64,000 bases of DNA. Origin: Thiothrix nivea DSM 5205. GTDB lineage: Bacteria > Pseudomonadota > Gammaproteobacteria > Thiotrichales > Thiotrichaceae. Positions 54,440 to 63,557 of this stretch are shown here, in pieces (position 1 is the stretch's first letter; every line of letters begins with the position of its first letter). The position numbers were made by a program, and so were the translations under genes. The DNA is taken from positions 3,890,693 through 3,954,692 of the forward strand of contig NZ_JH651384.1 in assembly GCF_000260135.1 (NCBI RefSeq), given 5' to 3'. The notes under the pieces were generated by a model, which was not told where the DNA came from, did no database searches, and was given only the letters and a program-made list of their open reading frames with translations.

Positions 54440-54850
54440 TTATTGGTAACGTTCTTCAGCGACTGTAGCTGAATTGTATTTCGTGGTATGGGTTCCCCAC
54501 GTAAATACGTCATTGGATGAAGTTGTCCAGTCGACCCCGACTTTTACGGATGAACCGGAAATATCCAAGCAGGCCAAAGGTTTTCCGTCAGCATCTTTGG
54601 GAACAAGACGCTCATGGAATTGGCCGGATTTTACCGGGTGATAAGTGACGCACGTAGCGCAAGTATTGGTTACCGGTTTTGGTGGGGGAGGCGGAACAGC
54701 GCATGGATTACAATCGTTTTTTACCACGGGTTTTGGCGGGGGCAGTGGTGCGGCACATGGATTACAATCTTTGGCGAAAACAGAATGGGTGAATCCAAGT
54801 GTTAATAAAGTAGTCATACCAAGCACACTCAACGAGGCTTTATAGTTCAT
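54440..54850 (-). CDS. Small secreted protein with DCNPCA-PPPPKPV repeats
   Basis: This 136-residue protein has a signal peptide ending SVFAKD. Two near-identical 18-residue repeats follow (DCNPCAAPLPPPKPV and DCNPCAVPPPPPKPV), then a third partial CATC. The C-terminal half is a predicted beta domain. CxxC pairs spaced by polyproline linkers suggest a redox, metal-binding or surface-attachment role. No known family is recognised. A GGAGAA-like ribosome site precedes the ATG. Confidence 0.7.
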   Translation of the reverse strand: MNYKASLSVLGMTTLLTLGFTHSVFAKDCNPCAAPLPPPKPVVKNDCNPCAVPPPPPKPVTNTCATCVTYHPVKSGQFHERLVPKDADGKPLACLDISGSSVKVGVDWTTSSNDVFTWGTHTTKYNSATVAEERYQ

Positions 54851-55116
54851 AGCCTTATTCTCCTTGAGAAATTGACGGGAAGGGGTTTTTCACTGCATCG
54901 TGTATTAACTATAGAACGGGACGGTAAATTTTTTCTATATACTGGACAAAAATAATTCTATTTGAATAGAATTTATTCGTCTTTTGGCTGATTAATCGTA
55001 AGGCGATAGTTTTGGGCGATTGATTGGCTGACTTCTATACCGCCTGTAATTCAACGGCTTTGACCTGCGGTCAAGACAGGGCAAAATAGGCGTGTCGACT
55101 TTGTTATGGGTGGCAG

Positions 55117-56238
55117 ATGATCAAACTGGAACAGCAGCAGCAGGAAGATACCCTGTATCTCGGGCTACGGGGTGATTGGGTGTTTGACCAGTTGGAGGCT
55201 ATCCATGCGCAACTGGCCGCTATTAACCCAGGCGCTGCCAGCATCGTTGTTGAGGCCAGGGATGCCGGGCGCGTAGATGTGACGGCTGCATGGCTGGTCT
55301 ACCAGCAGGCCAATGTCTGGCGTGCGCAGGGCAAAGACGTGTTGCTGGAAGATTTTCCCCAGGAATATCTGGATTATTTCGCCCAGGCAGCGGCAGGCAG
55401 GGAACCATTGCCCGGTATCCGTCAACGCGCACTGTCTATTGTTGCCAGGCCGGTGCGCCTGCTGGGGCAGAGGGGTCTGCATTTGGCGGGGCTGTGGCGT
55501 TCCGGCATCACGTTTTTCGGCCATAGCCTGGAAGCATTGCTGGCCAGCTTGTTTGCCCCGCGTGTGTTCCGGTTCCGTCCCGTATTGCACCATATCTTTG
55601 TCACGGGTGTCAGTGCCATGCCCATTGTGGCTTTGATTGCCTGCCTGATCAGTATCGTCATGACCTATCAGGGGGGTGGCCAGTTACGCGATCTGGGGGC
55701 GGAAATTTATACGGTGGATATGGTAGTGATTTCCGTGCTGCGCGAACTGGGCGTGTTGCTGACGGCGATCATGGTGGCGGGGCGTTCCGGCAGTGCTTTC
55801 GCGGCGGAAATCGGCCTGATGAAAACCAATCAGGAGGTGGATGCGCTGCGGGTGATGGGCAGTGACCCGTTCCTGATCCTAGTGGTTCCCCGCTTGGTTG
55901 CGCTGGTCATTGCCTTGCCGTTACTGACTGTTCTGGCTGATATTGTTGCGCTGGCGGCGGCGGCGTTGATTTCTTCCGTTATTCTGGATATTTCCTTCAC
56001 GCAGTTCTACACCCGGGTGGCGACCAATATCGAATTCCAGACTTTTGCCGCCGGGGTGATAAAGGCACCGTTTTTCGCCGTGGTCATCGCGCTGATCGGT
56101 TGCTGGCAGGGGATGCGGGTCAGTGGCTCCTCCGAAAGCCTGGGCAAGCACACGACGCAAGCGGTGGTCGATGCCATTTTTCTGGTGTTGCTGCTGGATG
56201 CGCTGTTTTCCGTGTTGTTCTACCGGTTGGGGTTTTAG
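55117..56238 (+). CDS. MlaE-type ABC permease with N-terminal STAS domain
   Basis: This 373-residue inner-membrane protein starts with a STAS-like domain (about 1-95: DTLYLGLRGDWVFDQLEAIHAQL) and continues as an MlaE permease with about five helices. The MlaE part carries the family motifs FITGVSAMPIV-like near 165, RELGVLLTAIMVAGRSGSAFAAEIGLMK near 205 and DALRVMGSDPF. In E. coli the STAS protein MlaB is separate; here it is fused to the permease. It heads a four-gene MCE transporter operon for phospholipid traffic between the membranes. Confidence 0.93.
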   Translation: MIKLEQQQQEDTLYLGLRGDWVFDQLEAIHAQLAAINPGAASIVVEARDAGRVDVTAAWLVYQQANVWRAQGKDVLLEDFPQEYLDYFAQAAAGREPLPGIRQRALSIVARPVRLLGQRGLHLAGLWRSGITFFGHSLEALLASLFAPRVFRFRPVLHHIFVTGVSAMPIVALIACLISIVMTYQGGGQLRDLGAEIYTVDMVVISVLRELGVLLTAIMVAGRSGSAFAAEIGLMKTNQEVDALRVMGSDPFLILVVPRLVALVIALPLLTVLADIVALAAAALISSVILDISFTQFYTRVATNIEFQTFAAGVIKAPFFAVVIALIGCWQGMRVSGSSESLGKHTTQAVVDAIFLVLLLDALFSVLFYRLGF

Positions 56239-56240
56239 CC

Positions 56241-56999
56241 ATGGATGTGCTCATCAGTATCCGCAACTTGGTCAACCAGTTTGGCAAGCAGCGTATCCAT
56301 GACGGGTTGGAACTGGATATTTTTCGCGGCGAAGTGCTGGGCATTGTGGGTGGGTCTGGTTCCGGCAAATCGGTGTTGTTGCGCACCATCCTGGGGCTGA
56401 ACGCGCCAACCAGCGGAGAAATCCATTTCAGCGGCAAGGAACTCACCGCCATGCCGGATGCCGAGTTTGCCTGCCTGAAACGCCGCTGGGGCGTCATGTT
56501 CCAGAAGGGGGCGCTGTTTTCATCCCTGACGGTGGCTGACAATATCCAGTTCCCTCTGCGTGAGTTTTCCAGCCTGAGGGCAGAGGAATGCCGGGAATTG
56601 ATGTACGTGCGTCTGGAAATGGTGGGTTTGGAACGTGATGTGGCTGATAAATACCCGGCGCAACTGTCCGGTGGCATGGTCAAGCGCGTGGCTTTGGCCA
56701 GGGCATTGGCGCTCGACCCGGTGGTACTGTTTCTGGATGAGCCAACCTCTGGCCTAGACCCGGTGTCGGCGGAAGAGTTCGACCAGCTGATCGCGGCCTT
56801 GCACCGTAACCTGGGTCTGACCGTTGTCATGGTCACGCATGACCTGGATAGTTTATTCTCGACCTGTGACCGCATCGCCATGCTGGCGGACAAGAAAATC
56901 ATCGTGGGCGGGCTGCGCGAACTGCTGGCAAACCCGCATCCGGTGATCCAGTCCTATTTTGGTGGTGGCCGCGCGCAAGCCTTGTTAAGGGGGAGTTGA
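56241..56999 (+). CDS. MlaF-type ABC ATPase
   Basis: This 252-residue ATPase starts at ATG 56241, two bases after the permease stop. It has Walker A GGSGSGKS near 38, Q-loop MFQKGALFSSLTV, signature LSGGMVKRVALARAL, Walker B VVLFLDEPTSGLDP and the switch His (VTHDL). MVKRVALARA instead of the general MRQRVAIARA is typical of MlaF. It powers the lipid transporter. Confidence 0.95.
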   Translation: MDVLISIRNLVNQFGKQRIHDGLELDIFRGEVLGIVGGSGSGKSVLLRTILGLNAPTSGEIHFSGKELTAMPDAEFACLKRRWGVMFQKGALFSSLTVADNIQFPLREFSSLRAEECRELMYVRLEMVGLERDVADKYPAQLSGGMVKRVALARALALDPVVLFLDEPTSGLDPVSAEEFDQLIAALHRNLGLTVVMVTHDLDSLFSTCDRIAMLADKKIIVGGLRELLANPHPVIQSYFGGGRAQALLRGS

Positions 57000-57934
57000 T
57001 GGAACGTGACACCCATTATTTCGTGGTCGGCTTATTCGTCATCCTGACAGCTATCGCGGGTGCATTGTTTGCGGGGCTGTTCTATAACAAGCCCTATGTC
57101 GCCACGAAAACATACGCGGTGCATTTTGACATGCCGGTAGAGGGGCTGGAAGAAGGCAGTGAAGTGCGCTACATGGGTATCAAGAAAGGGGAGGTGACGC
57201 AAGTCAGTTTGTTGGCTGATGACCCTTCCATCGTCAACGTAACCCTAGTCGTGGAGCAGGATACCCCCGTCAATAAGGCGACAGTTGCCACGTTACGGCT
57301 GGTGGGGCTGACGGGTGTGCCATTTCTGGGGTTATCGCAGGCGGATGGCATCAGGCCTGAACCTTTGCCGGAACCTGCCAAGGATGAGGTTCCCATCATC
57401 CCTGTCAAGCCTACGCCTATGGATGCCTTGGTAGAAAAACTCCCTGGGCTGGAAACGGAACTGTCAGTACTGATCCACGACGCTAACGATGTGTTGAATG
57501 CTGAAAACCGGCAACATTTCGCTGGTTTGCTGAAAAATCTGGATGCGGCCTCGGCTGATCTACCGGCTTTGATCAGCGGTCTGGATGAAACCACCGTTAA
57601 GTTGCAGACGCTGATGCAGCAGTTAGGTGTCATTGCCAGCCGTTCGGAGGCAGGTCTGGATACCAATATGCAGGAATTGCAGCAAACCCTGGCCTCCATT
57701 CGCGCCACTTCACAACGCCTCGATATGCTTTTCAGGCATGTCGACCGGCTGGTAGTTAACAATGAAGGCAGGGTCAACGAACTGTTGGGTGAAGGCGGCG
57801 AAAACCTCAAACAGCTGCTCAATGAATCACGCAAAACGGCGGCTGCCATTCGCCAGTTGGGCGACAAGCTGGAACAGAACCCTTCACAGCTCATTTACCA
57901 ACCTGCGCCGCAGGGGACGGAGTTGCCACGATGA
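56999..57934 (+). CDS. MCE (MlaD) lipid-binding protein
   Basis: This 311-residue protein has one N-terminal membrane helix (VVGLFVILTAIAGALFAGLFY), an MCE domain (about 38-115: YAVHFDMPVEGLEEGSEVRYMGIKKGEV) and a long helical C-terminal region (about 140-300), as in PqiB/MlaD-type MCE proteins with a helical tunnel. It forms a hexameric lipid channel in the periplasm. The start overlaps the ATPase stop by one base (TGATG). Confidence 0.94.
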   Translation: MERDTHYFVVGLFVILTAIAGALFAGLFYNKPYVATKTYAVHFDMPVEGLEEGSEVRYMGIKKGEVTQVSLLADDPSIVNVTLVVEQDTPVNKATVATLRLVGLTGVPFLGLSQADGIRPEPLPEPAKDEVPIIPVKPTPMDALVEKLPGLETELSVLIHDANDVLNAENRQHFAGLLKNLDAASADLPALISGLDETTVKLQTLMQQLGVIASRSEAGLDTNMQELQQTLASIRATSQRLDMLFRHVDRLVVNNEGRVNELLGEGGENLKQLLNESRKTAAAIRQLGDKLEQNPSQLIYQPAPQGTELPR

Positions 57935-58569
57935 AGATGCAGCGTATTTTACCCTTTTCACTTTCCATTATCCTGCTATCGTTATCAGTAGCCTGTTCCT
58001 CCCCCCTGAAAAGCGACTTGCCCGCTGACCAGGTGTATCGGCTAGCCCCACAAGTCAGCACCGTTTCGCCACGGCTGGATGTGAACCTCTATCTGCCCGG
58101 TGTGGAGGTTTCCCCCGCGTTGGATACAACCCGCATTACTTTGGTCAAGGAGCAGCTCCAGCAGGATTTCATCGCCAACAGTCGCTGGCCGGATGAGCTT
58201 TCCGGCTACCTGCACGCTGTCATGCTGGATGCGTTATCCAGAAGCGGGGCATTCCAGTCGGTTTCTAGCCAGATGTTGGGGGCCGGTAAACATTACAAAC
58301 TGTTGTTGCGGGTTTCCGCATTCCAGGCCGAATACCCACCGCAGGGTAAGGGTAGCGCGGCAGTGGTGCTGGGGATGGAAGCCATCCTGGTGCGGGTGCA
58401 AGACCAGCGTGTGCTAGGGCAGCAGCGTTACGACATCCGCAAAGACAATATTCCGGTAAGCACCAGCAAAATCGTCGGGGTCATGAATCAGGCGCTGGAG
58501 GAAATGCTTGTCAGCTTGATGGCTGATTTGAGAAAGCATTTCCCCTTATCCGCCGATAACCACCGTTGA
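57931..58569 (+). CDS. PqiC-like ABC transport auxiliary lipoprotein
   Basis: This 212-residue lipoprotein (signal SLSVAC) has the auxiliary-lipoprotein motifs VYRLAPQ, VSPALDTTRITLV and LDALSRSGAF. It overlaps the MCE gene stop by ATGA and closes the transporter operon. It probably receives lipid at the outer membrane. A paralogue lies at 52929. Confidence 0.9.
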   Translation: MKMQRILPFSLSIILLSLSVACSSPLKSDLPADQVYRLAPQVSTVSPRLDVNLYLPGVEVSPALDTTRITLVKEQLQQDFIANSRWPDELSGYLHAVMLDALSRSGAFQSVSSQMLGAGKHYKLLLRVSAFQAEYPPQGKGSAAVVLGMEAILVRVQDQRVLGQQRYDIRKDNIPVSTSKIVGVMNQALEEMLVSLMADLRKHFPLSADNHR

Positions 58570-58845
58570 AAACAGCGTCAAACCGTTTGTCAGATAGCCA
58601 CAACCGCTACATTCATATCCCAAAGCCCCTCCCACAATTTTCATTCAGACTCTTGCTAAACGCACAGCGACGCTGACCAGGCGGGTTGCCTGCGGGTAGT
58701 TGTTGTTTTAATTAATTATTCTGATCATTCTGATAAAAATAGAATATTCGCTATTGTGTGGTTGCTTGCCTATAAAGATGCCAGGGCTATAACCAGCAAT
58801 ATTCTCCGGATAAATGGTTGGGTTCGTGTCACTTTGGGTATTTTT

Positions 58846-60660
58846 ATGCTTCAGATCAATAAACATCTTGTCTGTTTGGCAATTTTGATGGGTGGGGTTT
58901 GTTCCAGTGCTTATGCGGCTGGGGCAAAAGCTTGTGATGCAACGGTTAGCGCCAGTAATCAGAAGCAGGCAGACCCTTTTCAACAGGAAATCCGCCAGGC
59001 AGCCAAACGCTATGACATCAATCCTGCGCTGATCAAATCCGTTATGATGGTGACAGATTGTCCCGACCCTGACCGGGTGGCCGCCAATGGCCAGTCAGGC
59101 TTGATGCAGCTGATGCCTGCTACCGCCAAACGGTTTGGTGCGACCGCCATTTTTGACCCGGCGGAAAATATTGATGCTGGTGCACGCTACATTGCCTACC
59201 TGATGAAGCGCTATGAAGGCAGCGTGGCTCAAGTGTTCACCGCTTACGCTGCTGATGAGGGCTGGGAGTGGGGACATGAAACCGTCATAACCCCTTTCAA
59301 GGATGTGAGCAAACCTGTTGGCAGTATGCTGGATGGTTTGCAGAAGCTCGGCTACTACAACAAAAAGGCCAACCGGCAGGCGCACGCCTTGTTGCGGGAG
59401 TGGGAGTCCTCTGATCCGGCGTATCATGCTGCTTTACAGGCATTACCGTTGTCCGCTGAGCAAAAAGCCGAGGCGGCTTGGTTGAAGGCACGTAGCGCCA
59501 AAGTGCATTACCCGCGCGGAAAAGAGTTGCGCAGCTGTGAGGGTGTCAGCGGTAAAACTATCGAAGCCTTGGCCGTCCCTTACGACGGCATTATCCAGAA
59601 AGCGGCCAAACGCCATGGGATCAACCCTGCCTTGCTGAAATCCGTGATTGCGGCGGAAAGCTGCTACCGGGAAATGGTGGTGTCTTACAAGGGGGCATCC
59701 GGCCTGATGCAATTGATGCCGGCAACGGCGGAAGATCTTGGGGTGTTCGACATTTTCGACCCTGAAGAAAACGTCAATGCCGGTGCCCGTTATCTGGCGT
59801 CTCTGCTCAGAAGCTATAACGGCAGCATCTCCCATGCGGTCGCAGCCTACAATGCCGGGCCAGGGAGAATAGAAAAGGGCGCTCCCATCACGGTTTCCTT
59901 TACAGAAACCCGGGGGTATATCCGGAAAGTCCTGACCAACCTGACCAAGCTGGAAAAAGGTAAGAAATCCGTTGAGCGCGCCCGCCTGTTGCTGGCTGAC
60001 TGGGAGCAGGAGGAAAAAGACTATCAGGCTGGCCTGCGGGGTGAAGTGCTGGCGGTTGTAGAGCCGGAGGCAGAGACAGACAGTACCGCAGCGGCAACCC
60101 TGCCGCAGCCAAATCCGCCAACCCCAATAACCGTACAGGATTCCACCCGTTTACAGGAGCAGCCTCCCCAACCAGTGACAGTGGCTGCTGTGAGTGCGCC
60201 AACGCAAATTTTCGGGGAGGCAACGCCAGAATTGAAACTGGCCAGCCTACGTGGTGAGAGTGCGGTTGGCACGCTGCAACATGCCGGTTTCCGGCCTGAC
60301 GTGCGCCTGATTTCCGCTATTGACCAAGGTATTGTGCGGGTAAAAAGTGTTAGCTCTGTGACGATAGCGCCCGCTGCGGTAACAGAGCTGCCAGCGACCA
60401 AGGTTGCCCCTGCGCCTGAACCCGCCGGGTTAGCAGATTGCAGGACACTGCCACAAGCCCTGGCTGCACATACCCGGCCACAGGGCAGTGGCCGCTACCA
60501 GGCATTTTTCTACCACGCCCAGGGGGGTGAAACCCTCGCAAGCATTGCAGCCAGACTGGGGCTTAGCCCCATCGGTATTGCCCGCCTCAGCAATCTGCCA
60601 CCTGATGCCCAGCCCAATGCAGGGAGTCGTCTGAAGGTCGCGGAGTGCGCCAGAAACTGA
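58846..60660 (+). CDS. Lytic transglycosylase with two SLT domains and C-terminal LysM-like region
   Basis: This 604-residue exported protein (signal ending SSAYA) has two SLT lysozyme-like domains. The second (about 250-360) is complete, with catalytic E271 in SVIAAESCYRE, then GLMQLMPATA and AVAAYNAGPGR. The first (about 45-150) has SVMMVTDCPDP, with Thr70 where the catalytic Glu should be, and AYAADEGWEWG in place of AYNAGPG. It is therefore probably inactive. A Pro/Thr/Ala-rich linker follows, then a LysM-like segment (GGETLASIAARLGLSPIGIARLS) for peptidoglycan binding. ATG 58846 is chosen because it gives the signal peptide. Confidence 0.88.
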   Translation: MLQINKHLVCLAILMGGVCSSAYAAGAKACDATVSASNQKQADPFQQEIRQAAKRYDINPALIKSVMMVTDCPDPDRVAANGQSGLMQLMPATAKRFGATAIFDPAENIDAGARYIAYLMKRYEGSVAQVFTAYAADEGWEWGHETVITPFKDVSKPVGSMLDGLQKLGYYNKKANRQAHALLREWESSDPAYHAALQALPLSAEQKAEAAWLKARSAKVHYPRGKELRSCEGVSGKTIEALAVPYDGIIQKAAKRHGINPALLKSVIAAESCYREMVVSYKGASGLMQLMPATAEDLGVFDIFDPEENVNAGARYLASLLRSYNGSISHAVAAYNAGPGRIEKGAPITVSFTETRGYIRKVLTNLTKLEKGKKSVERARLLLADWEQEEKDYQAGLRGEVLAVVEPEAETDSTAAATLPQPNPPTPITVQDSTRLQEQPPQPVTVAAVSAPTQIFGEATPELKLASLRGESAVGTLQHAGFRPDVRLISAIDQGIVRVKSVSSVTIAPAAVTELPATKVAPAPEPAGLADCRTLPQALAAHTRPQGSGRYQAFFYHAQGGETLASIAARLGLSPIGIARLSNLPPDAQPNAGSRLKVAECARN

Positions 60661-60715
60661 TCCGGCACTGATCCGGCTTGGTTCAGCGTGGCGAGAGTGA
60701 CTCTTGCCCGCCCGC

Positions 60716-62032
60716 CTAGCGTTGCCGCTCAATGTTCTGTCTGAAACGTTGTAACTGCCGGGTGCGCACTTGTTGCATATCCAGCTGATAAATGTCGTAG
60801 GGGAACAGGAACTCGGTCACGCCGGAGTCAAACAGGCGACGAACCTCATATTCGTCATGCGAAGCGCCACGCTGATAGCGGTAATTGAGGTAAGTGCGGT
60901 TGGTGTGGATGATGAATTCCACCCGCATCCCACCCATACGCGCAAAGAATTTCAGCATCTGGGTATTGCTGCTGCTGCCGATTGAAGTAGCCTGGTAGCG
61001 GTTGCCTGCCAGCGTGTCGGAAATATCTTCCAGAATCATGAAAGACCCGGCACGCACGGCAGCACGTGTCAGGTGGCGCACAAAACGTTTCACATGGCTG
61101 GGGTTGTCCAGCACTGCCATTAGCCCCAGCTCATCATCCACCGCTACGGCGGGATTTTTTTCATTCTTGCGCAGCAGTTTCAATACTTTCGCTGCCGAAT
61201 CCTTTTTTCGCACTGTGACATACACCGGGATTTCCTGGCCGTTGTCTTGGAACAGACGGCGTTTGACCAGGGTCAGCTTCTCGTTTTCAGCAAATTCGTG
61301 CAGGTAGTGCGCTTCCTCCAGGCTGGTCACGTCCACCTGGGTGCAACTGAAATCGTCGGCGTCGTGGTGGCTGTGCAAACAGGCCATTTCCAGCTCGCCA
61401 ATCCTGAGTTGCGGGCTCCACACATACTGGTTGAGGAAGTTGAGGAAGGCGGAAAACTTGCTCTCGATATCGGTTTCGTGTTCACGCTGGTCGATGGAGC
61501 CAGCCAGTCCCATCAGCACCAGCTTGCGCTTGGCCTCGAAACGCAGTTTCTGGTGGTAACGGTTGTCGAACACTGTCAATAGCAGGTCGACCGGGTTTTG
61601 GGTAGTTTCAATTTCGTTGCTGATTTCGATGTGTGAGCTGTAAGGGGCGAGCACTTTGCCTTTGAGATGGCCGATGACCGCGTCGGCGGTATTCATGTAT
61701 TCGTGAATTTTGCTGCGGATTTCCGACAGCCCGCCACTGATGCCGAACAGGTTGCCAAGCAGCCGGTAAGCGCGCTCGGTGCGCTGCCCGCGCAGGTCGG
61801 GGTAGCGGATCAGCGCAGGGATTTCGTCAAAACTCCCGATTTGCAACAGGTCGAACAACTGGTCACGCACCGCACGGTATTTGGTCGCCATCTGTCTGTC
61901 GTGCCGGAAGATTTCTGCCCACTGCCGGTTCTGACGGCAAAATGGATGCTCAAAGGAAATCTGGTCGCGGACGGCAAAAGGCCCATCCTGCTTCATGGCA
62001 ATAAATATGGATTTTTCGTCTACGACGCTCAT
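60716..62032 (-). CDS. Unrecognised 438-residue protein
   Basis: This is a soluble protein without signal peptide or clear membrane segments. The N-terminal 200 residues are helical (QMATKYRAVRDQLFDLLQIG, RKLVLMGLAGSIDQRE). The C-terminal half is mixed alpha/beta with VDDELGLMAVLDNPSHVKRFVRHLTRAAV and the MRVEFIIHTNRTYLNYRY strand pair, which gives an impression of an alpha/beta nucleotidyltransferase-like fold but no motif I can name. It lies opposite to the transglycosylase gene with 55 bases between stops. Function unknown. Confidence 0.75.
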   Translation of the reverse strand: MSVVDEKSIFIAMKQDGPFAVRDQISFEHPFCRQNRQWAEIFRHDRQMATKYRAVRDQLFDLLQIGSFDEIPALIRYPDLRGQRTERAYRLLGNLFGISGGLSEIRSKIHEYMNTADAVIGHLKGKVLAPYSSHIEISNEIETTQNPVDLLLTVFDNRYHQKLRFEAKRKLVLMGLAGSIDQREHETDIESKFSAFLNFLNQYVWSPQLRIGELEMACLHSHHDADDFSCTQVDVTSLEEAHYLHEFAENEKLTLVKRRLFQDNGQEIPVYVTVRKKDSAAKVLKLLRKNEKNPAVAVDDELGLMAVLDNPSHVKRFVRHLTRAAVRAGSFMILEDISDTLAGNRYQATSIGSSSNTQMLKFFARMGGMRVEFIIHTNRTYLNYRYQRGASHDEYEVRRLFDSGVTEFLFPYDIYQLDMQQVRTRQLQRFRQNIERQR

Positions 62033-62114
62033 GCTGTACCCGTTGTGGGAGGATTGGCTGAATTAGTAGTGTAAGTGTACAGCAACATTTGCGCCATTGC
62101 GTTGGGGGTAGCTA

Positions 62115-62399
62115 TCAAAACGCCTCCGGCCAACGCCGCGCCGTATGCAAAACCGCCAAAATATCCACTTGGTTACTCTTGATCCGGTACACCACAATAA
62201 ACGGCGTACCCGCCACCACCAGTTCACGGGTAGCTTCCACCCGCCCCGGTCTGCCCAGGAAAGGATGTTCTGCCAGTTGCCCGACCCGTTTCTCGAGCAG
62301 CTCACACACGGTCAAGGCGGCAGGTGGGTTTTCCATGCCAATGAATTCAAACACGGCATCCAGATCGCGGATTGCCCCTTGTTGCCAGACAATCAGCAT
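62115..62399 (-). CDS. RelE/ParE-type toxin
   Basis: This 94-residue protein has the RelE/ParE layout: IVWQQGAIRDLDAVFEFI at the start, GRPGRVEATRELVV in the middle, and YRIKSNQVDILAVLHTARRWP at the end, with the conserved His-Arg tail. ParE-type members inhibit gyrase and RelE-type members cut mRNA; the sequence looks closer to ParE. The start overlaps the antitoxin stop by one base, the usual translational coupling. Confidence 0.92.
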   Translation of the reverse strand: MLIVWQQGAIRDLDAVFEFIGMENPPAALTVCELLEKRVGQLAEHPFLGRPGRVEATRELVVAGTPFIVVYRIKSNQVDILAVLHTARRWPEAF

Positions 62400-62650
62400 C
62401 AGTTCAATTGCCCTTGCAGCCGTTTGCGCAGATTGGAAAATACTTCCTCGTGGGCGACGCCTTCCTCCCCGGCATCTGCTGCCGCCAGCCGCTTGCGGAT
62501 CAGCTCCACCTGCCAGTAGTGCAGTTCCAGATAAGCGTCGATGGCCTCATTGATCAGGGTGGAACGGTCAAGCTGCATGGTTTGCGCCAGTTGGTCCAGC
62601 GCACTGCGTTTCTCGGTTTCAATGCGGAACCCGATGGATTCTTTCGACAT
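62399..62650 (-). CDS. Ribbon-helix-helix antitoxin
   Basis: This 83-residue protein has an N-terminal RHH DNA-binding motif (IGFRIETEKRSALDQLAQTMQLDRSTLINEAI) and a helical C-terminal part that would bind the toxin. I start it at MSKESIG (62650); an in-frame ATG six codons earlier is less likely. It precedes the toxin in the operon and probably represses it. Confidence 0.9.
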   Translation of the reverse strand: MSKESIGFRIETEKRSALDQLAQTMQLDRSTLINEAIDAYLELHYWQVELIRKRLAAADAGEEGVAHEEVFSNLRKRLQGQLN

Positions 62651-62708
62651 AACACGCCTCCGCCTCAAACAATGTATAACGCCATGTTACAATGTTTATA
62701 AACGCCAC

Positions 62709-63557
62709 TCAAATATTTTTCGGATCCAGCGCATCCCGCAACCCATCCCCCAGGAAATTCAGGCAAAACAGCGTCACCGCCAGAAACCCCGCCGGGAACA
62801 GCAGCATCCACGGCGCGGTTTCCATTTGTTGCGCACCTTCGGCAATCAGCACGCCCCAACTGGTCAGCGGCTCCTGCACCCCCAGCCCCAAGAAACTTAG
62901 GAACGACTCGAACAAAATCACCTGCGGCACCGTCAGCGTCGCGTACACGATCACCGATCCCAGTGTATTCGGCACGATATGACGGCGGATGATGCCGAAA
63001 TGGCTGACCCCGCTGACCCGCGCTGCTTCCACGAACGTGCGCCCTTTCAGCGACAATGCCTGACCCCGCACAATCCGTGCCATCGTCAGCCATTCCACCG
63101 CACCAATTGCCACGAAGATCAGGAAAATACTGCGCCCGAAATACACCATCAGCAGGATGACGAAAAACATGAAGGGAAGGGCGTACAACACATCCACAAA
63201 GCGCATCATCAGCGCATCGGTGCGCCCGCCCAGGTAGCCTGCCGCCGCGCCGTACAATACCCCAATCAGTAGGCTCACGCTGGTCGCCGCCAGACCCACC
63301 ATCAGGGAAATCCTTCCCCCAATCAGCGTGCGCGTGAACAGGTCGCGCCCATTCGCATCCGTCCCAAACCAGAAACCATTCGCCCAGTCTGGCGGCGTAC
63401 CCATATTGTCCCAATAAATTTCATCGTAAGGGTGCGAGCTGAACAGCGGCCCCAACAAACACAGCAAACCAATAGCCAGCAACACCAGCGCACTGCCCAC
63501 TGCCATCCGGTTACGCAACAACCGCCGCCATGCTTTTCCCCATAGCGAATTACTCAT
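62709..63557 (-). CDS. oppC: Oligopeptide ABC transporter permease (OppC/DppC type)
   Basis: This 282-residue permease is built from an N-terminal helix, the GRDLFTRTLIGGRISLMVGL motif near 70 typical of OppC/DppC, six helices, and the EAARVSGVSHFGIIRRHIVPN coupling loop that contacts the ATPases. It ends with DGLRDALDPK, characteristic of this family. ATG 63557 overlaps the oppB stop by 8 bases. Substrate choice (di- or oligopeptide) cannot be told without the binding protein. Confidence 0.92.
   Translation of the reverse strand: MSNSLWGKAWRRLLRNRMAVGSALVLLAIGLLCLLGPLFSSHPYDEIYWDNMGTPPDWANGFWFGTDANGRDLFTRTLIGGRISLMVGLAATSVSLLIGVLYGAAAGYLGGRTDALMMRFVDVLYALPFMFFVILLMVYFGRSIFLIFVAIGAVEWLTMARIVRGQALSLKGRTFVEAARVSGVSHFGIIRRHIVPNTLGSVIVYATLTVPQVILFESFLSFLGLGVQEPLTSWGVLIAEGAQQMETAPWMLLFPAGFLAVTLFCLNFLGDGLRDALDPKNI

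Noticed and set aside
54851-55116. Regulatory RNA or small gene in the 266-base gap before the MCE operon
   Set aside because: No convincing ORF with a ribosome site, no terminator-like hairpin and no recognisable riboswitch pattern were found; it is treated as an ordinary upstream region.
62115-62650. Toxin-antitoxin pair as part of a larger defence island
   Set aside because: The neighbours are an unrecognised protein and an ABC permease operon; no other defence genes are present.
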